A stretch of DNA of 64,000 bases from Achromobacter sp. HZ34 (GTDB lineage Bacteria; Pseudomonadota; Gammaproteobacteria; Burkholderiales; Burkholderiaceae_B), in assembly GCF_002209485.1 (NCBI RefSeq), contig NZ_NJIX01000003.1, forward strand, positions 744,001 through 808,000. The letters are read 5' to 3'. Below, piece after piece: positions 17,530 to 25,942 of the stretch; the first letter of the stretch is position 1, and each line of letters starts with the position of its first letter. Under the pieces are notes generated by a model. It made no database searches and was not told the DNA's origin. It was given only the letters and a program-made list of their open reading frames with translations. The position numbers were made by a program, and so were the translations under genes.

Positions 17530-19452
17530 TCAAGCGGCCGAGCCGCCCAGGTAGGCCTCGACCACCTTGGGATTGGCCTGCACCTCGGCGGGCAACCCCT
17601 CGGCGATCTTCTGTCCGAAATCCAGCACCGACACGGTGTCGCACACGCCCATCACCACATCCATATGGTGTTCGATCAGGATCAGGGTGATGCCATGGTC
17701 GCGCACCTTGCGGATGATCACCAGCAGCTCGGCGATGTCAGGCGCGGTCAGGCCCGCCGCGGGTTCATCGAGCAGCAGCAGCTGCGGATCCAGCGCCAGG
17801 GCACGGGCGATTTCCAGCAGGCGTTGCTTGCCGTAAGGCAGGTTGCGCGCTTCCTCGGCCGCCAGGTTGTCCAGGCCGACGAACTCCAGCAAGGCCAGGG
17901 CGCGGGCTCGCGCCTCGTTCTCTTCACGCTTCCAGCGCGGCGTGCGCAAGGCGATATTGGTCAGGCCGGTGCGGAAGGTGTGGTGCAGGCCCACCAGCAC
18001 GTTTTCCAGCGCGGTCATCTCGCCGAACAGCGCCACGTTCTGGAACGTGCGCGCCACGCCGGCCGATGCGATCTGCGCCGGCACCAGGCCCACCAGCGAG
18101 CGTCCGCCGAATTCGACCGCGCCGGCGGTGGGCACGTAGATGCCGCTCAGCACGTTCATCATGGTGCTCTTGCCCGACCCATTGGGCCCGATCAGCCCGT
18201 GGATGGACCCGCGCCTGACCACCAGGTCGACCTGGTTCAAGGCCCGCAGCCCGCCGAACTGCATCAGGATGCCCTTGGCCGTCAGCAGCTCCTGCCCATG
18301 ATCGGCACGCGTCTGCGGCACGGCATCCGTCTCCTGGACCAGGTCCTTCTTCACCGCCAGCGCGGCGCGTTGCGTGTTGAAGAACAGGTTGCGCACGAAG
18401 CCGACAATACCGTCCGGCAGGTAGTACACGACGAACAGTATCATCAGGCCGAAGATGGTCAGGCGCCAGTCCGTCAAGGCTTCCATCCAGTACGCGAACA
18501 CCGTCAGCGCCACCGTGCCGACCACCGGCACCGCCATGCGCCGCGGCGTGGTGCGCCCCTTGGCGACCGCCACCGCGCCCCCTATCAGCACCAGCAGCGC
18601 CAGGCCCAGGGCGATCAGGCGGAAGGTTTCGATGTCGTCCAGCATCTTCGGCAGCAGCACCACGATGGCCGCGCCCAGCAGCGCGCCGACACGGGTCTTG
18701 CGCCCACCCATGATGATGGCCAGCAGGAACAGTATCGTCAGCTCGAAGTTATAGGTGTTGGGCGAGATGTACTGCTCGGAGTAGGAATAGAGCCCGCCCG
18801 CCAGGCCGGCGAAACCGGCGCTGATGACGAAGGCCACGACCTTGTAGCGGTACACCGACACGCCCATGCAATCCGCCGCGATGGGGCTGTCGCGCAGGGC
18901 TTCGAAGGTGCGGCCGATATGCGACTTCAGGATGCGGTGCACGACGATCAGCGCCAGCACCAGCAAGGCGCCGACCAGCCAGAAGTACTCGCGCTTGTCG
19001 AGCATGTGGCCACCGATGACGGGCTTGTTCAGCTTGATGCCCATCGGGCCTTCGGTCAGGAAGCTCATCTCGTTGATGAGGATCTGGATGATGGTGCCGA
19101 AAGCCAGCGTGACCATGGCCAGGTAGGGGCCGATCACGCGCAAGGCCGGCAGGGCCAGGATGGCGCCGAACACGGCGGCGATGGCGATGGCCGCCGGCAG
19201 CGTGAGCCAGATGGGCCAGCCCAGATGGAAGAACAGCACGCCCACGACATAGGAGCCGATGCCGAACAGGCCGGCGTGGCCCAGCGACACCTGGCCGGTA
19301 TAGCCCACCACGATGTCCAGCCCGAACAGCAGGATGGCGTAGATCATGATGGTTTCGACGAGATGCAGGTAATACGGGTTGCCCACGGCCAGCGGCATGC
19401 CGACCAGGAAGGCGATGCCCAGGATGGAGGCGATCAAGGTAAGGGGTTTCAT
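17530..19452 (-). CDS. LivM-LivG fusion: permease fused to ABC ATPase (system 2)
   Basis: A 640-residue single chain. Residues about 1-375 form a LivM-like permease (IVVGYTGQVSLGHAGLFGIG, then EALRDSPIAADCMGVSVYRY) with extra hydrophobic segments before the junction. Residues about 395-640 form a LivG-like ATPase with Walker A (LIGPNGSGKSTMMN), LPYGKQRLLEIARALA, Walker B (LLLLDEPAAGLTAPD) and IEHHMDVVMGVCD. The frame is open throughout, with an acidic/polar linker (KKDLVQETDAVPQTRADHGQ), so it is a true fusion, an arrangement found in some proteobacterial Liv systems. It starts 3 bp after livH stops. Confidence 0.93.
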   Translation of the reverse strand: MKPLTLIASILGIAFLVGMPLAVGNPYYLHLVETIMIYAILLFGLDIVVGYTGQVSLGHAGLFGIGSYVVGVLFFHLGWPIWLTLPAAIAIAAVFGAILALPALRVIGPYLAMVTLAFGTIIQILINEMSFLTEGPMGIKLNKPVIGGHMLDKREYFWLVGALLVLALIVVHRILKSHIGRTFEALRDSPIAADCMGVSVYRYKVVAFVISAGFAGLAGGLYSYSEQYISPNTYNFELTILFLLAIIMGGRKTRVGALLGAAIVVLLPKMLDDIETFRLIALGLALLVLIGGAVAVAKGRTTPRRMAVPVVGTVALTVFAYWMEALTDWRLTIFGLMILFVVYYLPDGIVGFVRNLFFNTQRAALAVKKDLVQETDAVPQTRADHGQELLTAKGILMQFGGLRALNQVDLVVRRGSIHGLIGPNGSGKSTMMNVLSGIYVPTAGAVEFGGRSLVGLVPAQIASAGVARTFQNVALFGEMTALENVLVGLHHTFRTGLTNIALRTPRWKREENEARARALALLEFVGLDNLAAEEARNLPYGKQRLLEIARALALDPQLLLLDEPAAGLTAPDIAELLVIIRKVRDHGITLILIEHHMDVVMGVCDTVSVLDFGQKIAEGLPAEVQANPKVVEAYLGGSAA

Positions 19453-19455
19453 GGC

Positions 19456-20328
19456 TCAGACCTTCTTGATCGCGGTCTTGCCGAACAGGCCGGCGGGTTT
19501 GAAGGCAAGCACCAGCAGCAACAGCACCAGGCCTGGCACGTCCTTGTAGCCGGTCGACAGATAGAAACCGGTGGTGGTCTCGGCGATACCCAGGATCAGG
19601 CCGCCGACCACCACGCCGGTGCCGCTGGACAGCCCGCCGATGATGGCGACGGCGAAGGCCTTCAGGCCCAGCACCGCGCCCATGGTGGCGCCCGTCAGCG
19701 TCAGCGGCGCGATCAGCACGCCGGCGAAGGCCGCGGTCAGCGACGACAGCGCATAGGAGAAGGTGATGACCAGGCCTGTGTTGATGCCCATCAAGCCCGC
19801 CGCATCGCGGTCATTGGACGTGGCGACGAAGGCCTTGCCGTGGATGGATTTGCGGTTGAACAGCTCCACCAGCAGCATCATGGCCAGCGCGCCGAACACC
19901 ACCAGCAATTCCATGGGCAGGACGTTGGCGCCGGCCAGCTTGATGGGCGCCACCGGCAGCGGCGAGGGAAAAGGCAGGTCGTCGCGGCCCCAGACGTTTT
20001 CCGCGACGTTGCGAAAGATGATGCCCAAGGCGATGGTGGCCATGATCCAGCCGAATTCCGAGCGGGTCTTGATGGCCGGACGGACGGCGATGCGCTCTAC
20101 CACCGCACCCTGGATGAAACCGAACACGCAGACGATGGGGATCATCAACCAGTAGTTGACGCCCAGGCCCACCAGGGTCAGGCCCACCAGCGCGCCCAGC
20201 ATCAGGGCTTCACCCTGGCCGAAGTTCAGCGTGCCGGACGTGGCGAAGGTCAGTTGGTAGCCGAAGGCGATGACCGCGTAGATCATGCCCAGGGCGATCC
20301 CGCTGTAGATGAGTTGCAAGAGAATCAT
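19456..20328 (-). CDS. livH: Liv-type ABC transporter permease (LivH-like, system 2)
   Basis: The 290-residue membrane permease starts MILLQLIYSGIALGMIYAVI, as in LivH, with TLNFGQGEALMLGALV and RKSIHGKAFVATSNDRDAAG (EAA-like loop) later. An in-frame GTG at 20352 would extend it by eight residues, but it lies in the stem of a strong hairpin and fits the family less well. The gene lies between livK and the fusion gene of the same operon. Confidence 0.92.
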   Translation of the reverse strand: MILLQLIYSGIALGMIYAVIAFGYQLTFATSGTLNFGQGEALMLGALVGLTLVGLGVNYWLMIPIVCVFGFIQGAVVERIAVRPAIKTRSEFGWIMATIALGIIFRNVAENVWGRDDLPFPSPLPVAPIKLAGANVLPMELLVVFGALAMMLLVELFNRKSIHGKAFVATSNDRDAAGLMGINTGLVITFSYALSSLTAAFAGVLIAPLTLTGATMGAVLGLKAFAVAIIGGLSSGTGVVVGGLILGIAETTTGFYLSTGYKDVPGLVLLLLVLAFKPAGLFGKTAIKKV

Positions 20329-20349
20329 CGGATTTTCCGCGAAGAAGCT

Positions 20350-20376
20350 CACCCCCCGCCCTGCTGGGCGGGGGTG
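20350..20376 (-). terminator. GC-rich hairpin between livK and livH
   Basis: An inverted repeat of 11-12 bases (cacccccc-gccc / gggcgggggtg, one bulge, TGCT loop) lies in the livK-livH gap just upstream of livH. It has no T-run in the direction of transcription. It is more likely an mRNA-stabilising or attenuating hairpin that keeps binding-protein mRNA in excess than a full terminator. Confidence 0.7.
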
Positions 20377-20466
20377 TGTTTACTGCTCAGGCTTGTCGCC
20401 GGGATCCAGGTCCCGACCTGTCGGACGGCCTTGGTGCGAGGCAGGCCTTGCCGCTTGCCATGCCGC

Positions 20467-21699
20467 TTACTTCGACGCGTCCGCTGATGCCTTGGTGTCT
20501 TTCTTGCGCGGCTGCGCGGTGGCCTTCATGTCGTCGGGATAGGCGTACACCACGCGGCCGTCCTTGACCTCGCCGAACACCACCAGGTTGGCGGTGATGG
20601 CATCGTGGTCATCGTGCGTGAACGGATGGTCGTAGGTCATCACCACGCCTTCCACCGGCGTCTTCAGGTCTTCCAGCGCGGCGCGCACCTTGGGACCTTC
20701 GGTGGAATTGGCCTGAGTGATGGCCGCGGCCAGCAGGTAGATGGAGTCATAGCCCTGCGCCGCCGACACAGGCGAATCGATGCGGTTGTTCTTGGGCTTG
20801 AACTTGGCCAGGTAGGCGTCGATGAAGGCCTTGCGCTTGGGCGTGTTGGGTTCCTGGATGAAGGTCTGCGGCATGCGCGCGCCAGAACCATTGGGGCCCG
20901 CATTGTCGATGTAGTTGGCCATGGACAAGGTCCAGCTGCCGACGATGGGCACCTTCCAGCCCAGCTTGGCCATGCCGTTGGCGATCTGCGCCAGTTCCGG
21001 ACCGATGCCGTAGGTCAGTACGGCTTGCGCGCCCGCTTCCTTGGATTTCAGCAGCTGGGCCGTCATGTCGACGTCCTTGATGTTGAATTTTTCCGTGGCG
21101 ACGGCCTTCACGCCCTTGGCGGCCAGGGCTTTTTCCAGATCTTCGCGGCCCAGCTGGCCGTAGTTGGTGGAGTCGGCCAGGATGGCGACCTTCTTGTAGC
21201 CGCTGCGCACCACGGCTTCCTCGACGATCATCGGCGCCTGGATGCTGTCATGGGCGGCGTTACGGAAGACGTAGTTGTCGGGGTTTTCCGGGGCCTTGAA
21301 CTGGTGCGTGATGATGCTGCCGGTGGCCACGTTGTTGAAGACCGGAATCTTGGCGTCCTGGAAGAAGCGCTGGGACGCCAGCGCCACGCCCGTGTTGATG
21401 TAGCCGACGACGGCGGTGACCTGTTCCTTGTTGATCAGCTCCTGCGCGATCTGCACGCCGCGTTCGTTCTTGGCTTCGTCGTCGCGTTCGACCAGGACCA
21501 ATTGGCGTCCCAGCACGCCGCCCTTCTTGTTGATTTCCTCGGCCGCCAGGCGCACGCCGTCGCGCATGCTCACGCCCATCGAGGAAGACCCGCCCGTATA
21601 AGGTCCGCTGACACCGATCTTGATGGGATCGGCGGCGTAGGCGCCGCCCGCGCATGCGAGGGACAAGGCGCCGACAAGCAGCTTGATGCGATGATTCAT
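20467..21699 (-). CDS. livK: Liv-type ABC transporter substrate-binding protein (LivK-like, system 2)
   Basis: First gene of the second Liv operon: 410 residues with signal peptide MNHRIKLLVGALSLACAGGA ending near AYAAD. The mature start IKIGVSGPYTGGSSSMG, then AAEEINKKGGVLGRQLVLVE and VVGYINTGVALASQ, are classic LivK-type features. A lysine-rich C-terminal tail (PRKKDTKASADASK) is unusual. A GGAGA ribosome site precedes the ATG. The ligand is probably a branched-chain amino acid or a related compound, inferred from family only. Confidence 0.92.
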   Translation of the reverse strand: MNHRIKLLVGALSLACAGGAYAADPIKIGVSGPYTGGSSSMGVSMRDGVRLAAEEINKKGGVLGRQLVLVERDDEAKNERGVQIAQELINKEQVTAVVGYINTGVALASQRFFQDAKIPVFNNVATGSIITHQFKAPENPDNYVFRNAAHDSIQAPMIVEEAVVRSGYKKVAILADSTNYGQLGREDLEKALAAKGVKAVATEKFNIKDVDMTAQLLKSKEAGAQAVLTYGIGPELAQIANGMAKLGWKVPIVGSWTLSMANYIDNAGPNGSGARMPQTFIQEPNTPKRKAFIDAYLAKFKPKNNRIDSPVSAAQGYDSIYLLAAAITQANSTEGPKVRAALEDLKTPVEGVVMTYDHPFTHDDHDAITANLVVFGEVKDGRVVYAYPDDMKATAQPRKKDTKASADASK

Positions 21700-22393
21700 T
21701 ATTGTCTCCGTTATGTTTTTTACTGCGTGGGACCGCGTGGTTCTTGAGACTTGTCCTGCCTGACTGAATCGCTGTTTGAATCGCTGACTGACTTGATCGC
21801 TAAGTGGATCGCTGACTGATTTGATGACGACTGACTCGATCGCCGGCTCAATCCATTGCTGACTGAATCTGTCTTTGGCTGCAGCCGTGCGGCGCGGGCG
21901 CGCACCGCCCCGGCGCGTTGGCAACGAGGCCACGCGCGCCGGTGAGGCTTATTTCCTTTTCTTGTCTCCCTGCTGGCTTTCTTCTGATCGGCCGCCTGCA
22001 TGCCCATCGTTCCCGGCGGGCGGGAACCATGGTCGGCGGCCATGCTGTAAATGATAGTGACAGTGCGGCACGGGCTCAATGCCGTACGCACTAGGGATTG
22101 CCCGCGTCGCCGCAAGCTTCGCGTAAGTTGCGATGCAGCGGGGGCGATTCAGGCGCGAAATCGTGCGTGCATGCCGTTGTTGCAGGCCTGCGGCGGCGCG
22201 CCGATGGCACGGCCCTGGTACTTCAACGCGATCTGCGCGCCGCCAGGTGTGCAGACGCCTGGCGTCAGCCAACCGGGCATGGGGCAAGGATGACGCGCGG
22301 GCCGAAGAGCCACAGCCCGCATGGCAGGTTGGGGAAACGTAGGCCTCCCCACCGTTTTCACTCAGCCGGCGCAGGCCGCGGGCCAGCCTGATC
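21700..22393. other. 694-bp intergenic region with degenerate direct repeats at its left end
   Basis: No convincing gene was seen. It lies between the livK start and the lysE-family stop, both on the minus strand, so it should hold the livK promoter and any lysE terminator. From about 21761 to 21868 it carries a degenerate array of (gaatcgctgactga)-like words: tcgctgactga occurs at 21781 and again near 21809, with gactgaatc at both ends. The rest shows only short frames without protein-like composition. Confidence 0.6.
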
Positions 22394-23029
22394 TCATGCC
22401 ACCCGCAGCAGCAGGCGGACGGCCATGCCGGCCATGACCACGGCGATGCCGCCGTCCAGCACGCGCCAGGTGCGGGCATCGCGCAGCAAGGGCGCGGCCA
22501 GGCGGGCACCGCCGCCCAGGATCAACAGCCACAGGACGCTGGCGCACACCGCGCCGCCGGCAAAGGCCAGGCTGGCCGAGCCGAAGTTATGCGCCAACGC
22601 GCCAACCAGGGCCATGTCCAGCCAGAAATGCGGATTGAGCAACGTGAAGGCCAAGGCGCCCAGCACCGCGCCGCGTCGGGTATGCGCCACGCGCGCGGCC
22701 GGCGCCAGGCCATCGCTCGCGCGCATCGCGCGGCGGGCCGACCGCCAGGCGTAGAACGTCAGGAAAGCCGCGCCGCCCCAACCCAGCACCGTCATCAACC
22801 ATGGCGCCTGCTGATCGAGGGCGCGCAAGCCCAGGGCGCTGGCGAAGATGACGACAGCGTCGGCCAGGCCGCAGACCAGCAACACGCTGGGCAGATGTGC
22901 GCGCATCAGGCCCTGGCGCAGGATGAAGGCGCTTTGCGCGCCCACGGCGGCGAACAGGCCGAGGCCGGTGAGCAGACCGGCAAGCCAGGCCTGGATATCG
23001 AGAAAAGAAGAGGAGGCAAGCGTAAACAT
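22394..23029 (-). CDS. LysE/ArgO-family amino-acid exporter
   Basis: The 211-residue membrane protein has about six hydrophobic segments and the family opening GLGLFAAVGAQSAFILRQGL, followed by ADAVVIFASALGL and LLNPHFWLDMALVGAL. LysE/ArgO proteins export lysine, arginine or their toxic analogues. The gene is divergent from an ArgP/LysG-type LysR regulator, the classic exporter-regulator pairing. The intervening 474 bp contain a long pentanucleotide repeat that must lie in or beside the shared promoter region. Confidence 0.92.
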   Translation of the reverse strand: MFTLASSSFLDIQAWLAGLLTGLGLFAAVGAQSAFILRQGLMRAHLPSVLLVCGLADAVVIFASALGLRALDQQAPWLMTVLGWGGAAFLTFYAWRSARRAMRASDGLAPAARVAHTRRGAVLGALAFTLLNPHFWLDMALVGALAHNFGSASLAFAGGAVCASVLWLLILGGGARLAAPLLRDARTWRVLDGGIAVVMAGMAVRLLLRVA

Positions 23030-23196
23030 GGCCGAGATTCTGCCGACTTCATCAACATTAGTTAAGCTAATTTTTATTAGGTATATTAAGAATTTCTAAT
23101 GTCGTGAGTTTGCGTGCCTCGGCGCGCCCGCACCGGCTCGCCGCAGCCTCGGCCGTCCTGATTGAGATCACGCGGCTGCTGGACGGTGAAACGGAG

Positions 23197-23405
23197 CGGG
23201 TCGGGTCGGGTCGTGTGTCGCGTCGCGTCGCGTCGCGTCGCGTCGGGCCGGGCCGGGCCGGGTCGGCTCGGCTCGGCTCGGCTCGGGTCGGGTCGGGTCG
23301 GGCCGGGTCGGGTCGGGCCGGGTCGGGTCGGGCCGGGTCGGGTCGGGCCGGGTCGGGTCGGGCCGGGTCGGGTCGGGCCGGGTCGGGTCGGGTCGGGTCG
23401 GGCCG
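23197..23405. repeat. Pentanucleotide microsatellite, about 42 units
   Basis: About 210 bp built almost wholly of 5-base units of the form cgggt, with blocks of variants: cgcgt near 23219-23245, cgggc near 23246-23260, cggct near 23263-23284. A longer higher-order pattern of 15 bp (two cgggt, one cgggc) repeats about six times to 23400. It lies between the divergent exporter and its regulator. Open frames through it (Arg-Pro-Asp-Pro-Thr-like repeats) exist in all frames and are not genes. Confidence 0.95.
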
Positions 23406-23503
23406 GTTCCGTGACCGCCGCCAAACCATCGCGGAACCGGGCAAGCGTTGGTGCGACTCATCTGTCATCCTGCCTCCCTTAAATTTCTAAATGGCCATAT
23501 ACA

Positions 23504-24406
23504 GTGAACCTTGACTACGCCCATGTACGCGCACTGGCCGCGGTCATCCGCGAGGGAAGTTTCGATCGCGCCGCCCAGGCACTGAACGTCACACCATCGG
23601 CCATCTCGCAGCGGATCCGCTCGCTGGAAGACCGCACCGGCCGCCTGCTGGTGCAGCGGACCGTCCCCGCCGTGCCCACCGCCGACGGCCAGGTCATCGT
23701 GCAATACGCCGAGCAGACGGCCTTGCTGGAACACGACGCGCTGGCCCGGCTGGGCATGCTGGCCGACGATATGCCGCAAGCCACGCTGCCGGTAGCGGTG
23801 AATCACGACAGCCTGGAAACCTGGTTCATGGATGCGGCCATCGACTTTTCCAACGGCACCCAGGCCACGCTGGATCTACGGGCGGAAGACCAGGACCACA
23901 CCGCCACCTTGCTGCGCAACGGCACCGTGCTGGGTGCCGTCACCACGCTGTCCGAGCCCGTGCAAGGCTGCCGCCTGCACGCGCTGGGCAGCATGCGCTA
24001 CGTCGCGTCCTGCAGCCCGGCATTCCATGAGCGCCATTTCGCCACTGGCGTCAACGCGCAGACCTTGGGACAGGCGCCGGTGCTGGTGTACAACCGCAAG
24101 GACGCGATGCAGGCGCGTTTCGCGCGCAAGATCATGGGCAAGACGGCCTGGCAGCCGCCCATCTGGTGGCTGCCTTCGGCGCGCGCCTTCGTGCAGGCAT
24201 CGTTGGCGGGGCTGGGCTGGACCATGAATCCGCTGGCCTTGATTCAGAAGGAGCTGGACGCCGGTACCCTGGTGCCGCTACGCGCGCGCGCCTTTGACGA
24301 TGCGCCGCTGTATTGGCAGCACTGGCGAGTAAACTCCGACACCATGTCGGCGCTTACCGATGCCGTGCTGGCCGCTTCCCGCAGCCTGGCGCGACGGCGG
24401 CCCTGA
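23504..24406 (+). CDS. LysR-family regulator, ArgP/LysG type
   Basis: The 300-residue product begins at a GTG with VNLDYAHVRALAAVIREGSF, then the helix-turn-helix RAAQALNVTPSAISQRIRSL, which closely follows ArgP/IciA and LysG. The C-terminal effector domain is of the matching length. ArgP-type proteins respond to lysine and arginine and activate an exporter gene. Divergence from the LysE-family gene supports that role. The ribosome site is weak (no clear GGAG), and an ATG at 23491 is out of frame. Only about 100 bp separate the start from the end of the microsatellite. Confidence 0.9.
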   Translation: MNLDYAHVRALAAVIREGSFDRAAQALNVTPSAISQRIRSLEDRTGRLLVQRTVPAVPTADGQVIVQYAEQTALLEHDALARLGMLADDMPQATLPVAVNHDSLETWFMDAAIDFSNGTQATLDLRAEDQDHTATLLRNGTVLGAVTTLSEPVQGCRLHALGSMRYVASCSPAFHERHFATGVNAQTLGQAPVLVYNRKDAMQARFARKIMGKTAWQPPIWWLPSARAFVQASLAGLGWTMNPLALIQKELDAGTLVPLRARAFDDAPLYWQHWRVNSDTMSALTDAVLAASRSLARRRP

Positions 24407-24444
24407 TTGTTTTCTGCGCTGCCTCTTTATCTGGAGATTTACGC

Positions 24445-24963
24445 ATGACTATCCGCAAATATGCCGTTGCCGCCATGCTGGCGCTGGCTGCCCAAGGCGT
24501 GGCGCACGCCCATGATTTCAAGGCTGGCGCCATCGAGGTCGACGATCTCTGGATGCGCGCCACTGCGCCGGGACAGAGCGTTGGCGGCGGCTATATGGAA
24601 ATCGAGAACAAGGGCAAGGAAGCGGACCGGCTGATGTCGGTCAAGTCACTGGTGGCCGACAGCGTGGAAGTGCATGAGACTCGCACGGAAAACGGCGTTT
24701 CCAGCATGCGGCCCACCGGACCGGTGGCGGTGGGGCCAGGCGCCGAGGTGAAGTTCGCGCCGGGCGGGTATCACTTGATGTTCCTGAAGCTGAAGCAGCC
24801 GTTGAAGCAGGACGAGGAAGTACCGGCCACCCTGGTGTTCGAGCACGCCGGCGCGGTCGACGTGAAGTTCAAGGTCAAGCCGATCGGCTACAAGCCCGGC
24901 GGCACCATGAGCCACGACATGAGCGGCATGTCGGGCATGGACCATTCCCAGATGAAGCATTGA
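24445..24963 (+). CDS. Periplasmic copper chaperone PCuAC family protein
   Basis: The 172-residue product has a signal peptide (MTIRKYAVAAMLALAAQG, cleavage near AHAHD). The PCuAC copper site is present: VEVHETRTENGVSSMRP gives the His and first Met, and GGYHLMFLKL gives the His-x-Met. A C-terminal tail rich in Met and His (HDMSGMSGMDHSQMKH) may bind extra copper. PCuAC delivers Cu(I) for cytochrome oxidase assembly. A GGAGA site precedes the ATG. No SCO gene is adjacent. Confidence 0.93.
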   Translation: MTIRKYAVAAMLALAAQGVAHAHDFKAGAIEVDDLWMRATAPGQSVGGGYMEIENKGKEADRLMSVKSLVADSVEVHETRTENGVSSMRPTGPVAVGPGAEVKFAPGGYHLMFLKLKQPLKQDEEVPATLVFEHAGAVDVKFKVKPIGYKPGGTMSHDMSGMSGMDHSQMKH

Positions 24964-25097
24964 TAGGGCATATCGAAGCTTCGCGCGAAGCAACGGCTGG
25001 CTCTGCCCCAGATTGCCTTAAGCCTGACCGTCGTTCGCATTCCGTTTCGGCGCGGCCCACCCGGCGGCGGGCCAGGGGCGCTAGCCCAAAGAAGGGG

Positions 25098-25121
25098 GCG
25101 TGGGGGGGGTTACCCCCCACA
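25098..25121. terminator. Stem-loop downstream of the PCuAC gene
   Basis: A gtgggggg / ccccccac inverted repeat, followed by an A/T-rich stretch (ataaaaat), lies between two convergent genes. It is a plausible terminator for the copper-chaperone gene, although the T-run is interrupted. Confidence 0.5.
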
Positions 25122-25165
25122 TAAAAATCCCTTCATCACCAACAAATGCCCCAGGCATTCGCCCC

Positions 25166-25564
25166 TCACGCGTCATCGCTGACGATCCAGTTCATCAGCG
25201 ACGGATAACGCTCCAGCGCAGGCTGGCACTCCCGCATCAGCAGCGCAATCAAAATCTTATCCCGCTCGATTCTTTCTTCCAGGGTGGACACATCGCAGGG
25301 CCCGGCCCAGATATCCCAGTCGTAGTGCGTGACAGCGTCGAACATGGCATTGAGCTGCGCCACGCTCAAACCTTGGCGATGCAGCGCCAGCCCCTGCTGG
25401 AACAACGCACGGTCGCGTCGATATCGCTTGCGCAGCGAACGCAGTGTCGTTTCGGTCTCGCGATCCAATCCCGTGACGGGCAACGGCGGCAGCGGTGCGG
25501 CGAAGCTGAATAGCGCCAACATGCGCGCCCGCAAGAAAGAAGCGAAGGTATCGAGGGAAGTCAT
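25166..25564 (-). CDS. Hypothetical protein
   Basis: A 132-residue product that I do not recognise. It begins MTSLDTFASFLRARMLALFS, a mildly hydrophobic stretch too weak for a sure membrane anchor. A basic helical region (LRSLRKRYRRDRALFQQGLA) and a conserved-looking C-terminus (MFDAVTHYDWDIWAGPCD, ECQPALERYPSLMNWIVSDD) follow. Codon use is like the neighbours, which favours a real gene. A GTG 9 bp upstream is an alternative start; neither has a strong ribosome site. Its position between the copper chaperone and brnT gives no functional clue. Confidence 0.6.
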   Translation of the reverse strand: MTSLDTFASFLRARMLALFSFAAPLPPLPVTGLDRETETTLRSLRKRYRRDRALFQQGLALHRQGLSVAQLNAMFDAVTHYDWDIWAGPCDVSTLEERIERDKILIALLMRECQPALERYPSLMNWIVSDDA

Positions 25565-25942
25565 GATGGCCACCAGAGAAAGGACAGGTGCGCCGCGCAG
25601 CGCGGCTCCGTAGTCTTAGCGCGCTCAAGGCTAGAGCCAGACAGCCCTCGCGCACATCAGCACGCGCCGACAAACAACGTCGGATTTTTCGTACACCTGA
25701 CCTGCTCAATGGTTCCAGTCACGCCTGTCCAACGCGGCCCGTTCCCGTAACGTCCAGACGATGAGCCCCCCATCTATCTGCGCACTGCCCCCACAGCCAC
25801 TATCAGGCGATTGATTCTTTCCATTCATACGCGTGCTGACGCCTGGTCGTGAAACGCCACCCACCCACGAGCCCATCGCTATGGCCCGTTTCTTCAACAT
25901 AAGTGACAACAATTTTGTATATACAAAATTGTGTTTTATAGT
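25565..25942. other. 378-bp intergenic region, lower GC toward its right end
   Basis: No gene supported. The right end is A/T-rich and holds the 24-bp palindrome described separately, just upstream of brnT. The left part should hold the promoter of the hypothetical gene. Confidence 0.6.
25909..25932. promoter_or_regulatory. Perfect 24-bp palindrome, probable BrnA operator
   Basis: Bases 25909-25932 form a perfect inverted repeat with 12-base half-sites (acaattttgtat and its complement). It ends 10 bases before the brnT ATG. BrnA antitoxins, alone or with BrnT, repress their own operon, so this is the likely binding site. It overlaps the region where the -10 element should be. Confidence 0.75.

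Noticed and set aside
17665-20487. 940-codon open frame opposite the second Liv operon
   Set aside because: Same artefact: composition is unlike a protein, and the opposite strand encodes clear transporter genes.
21900-22390. Several short frames on both strands
   Set aside because: Composition is Arg/Pro/Ala-rich without ribosome sites or any recognisable motif.
23067-23468. Open frames through the pentanucleotide repeat reading Arg-Pro-Asp-Pro-Thr repeats
   Set aside because: Any frame of a stop-free 5-bp repeat is open; no ribosome site or flanking domain.
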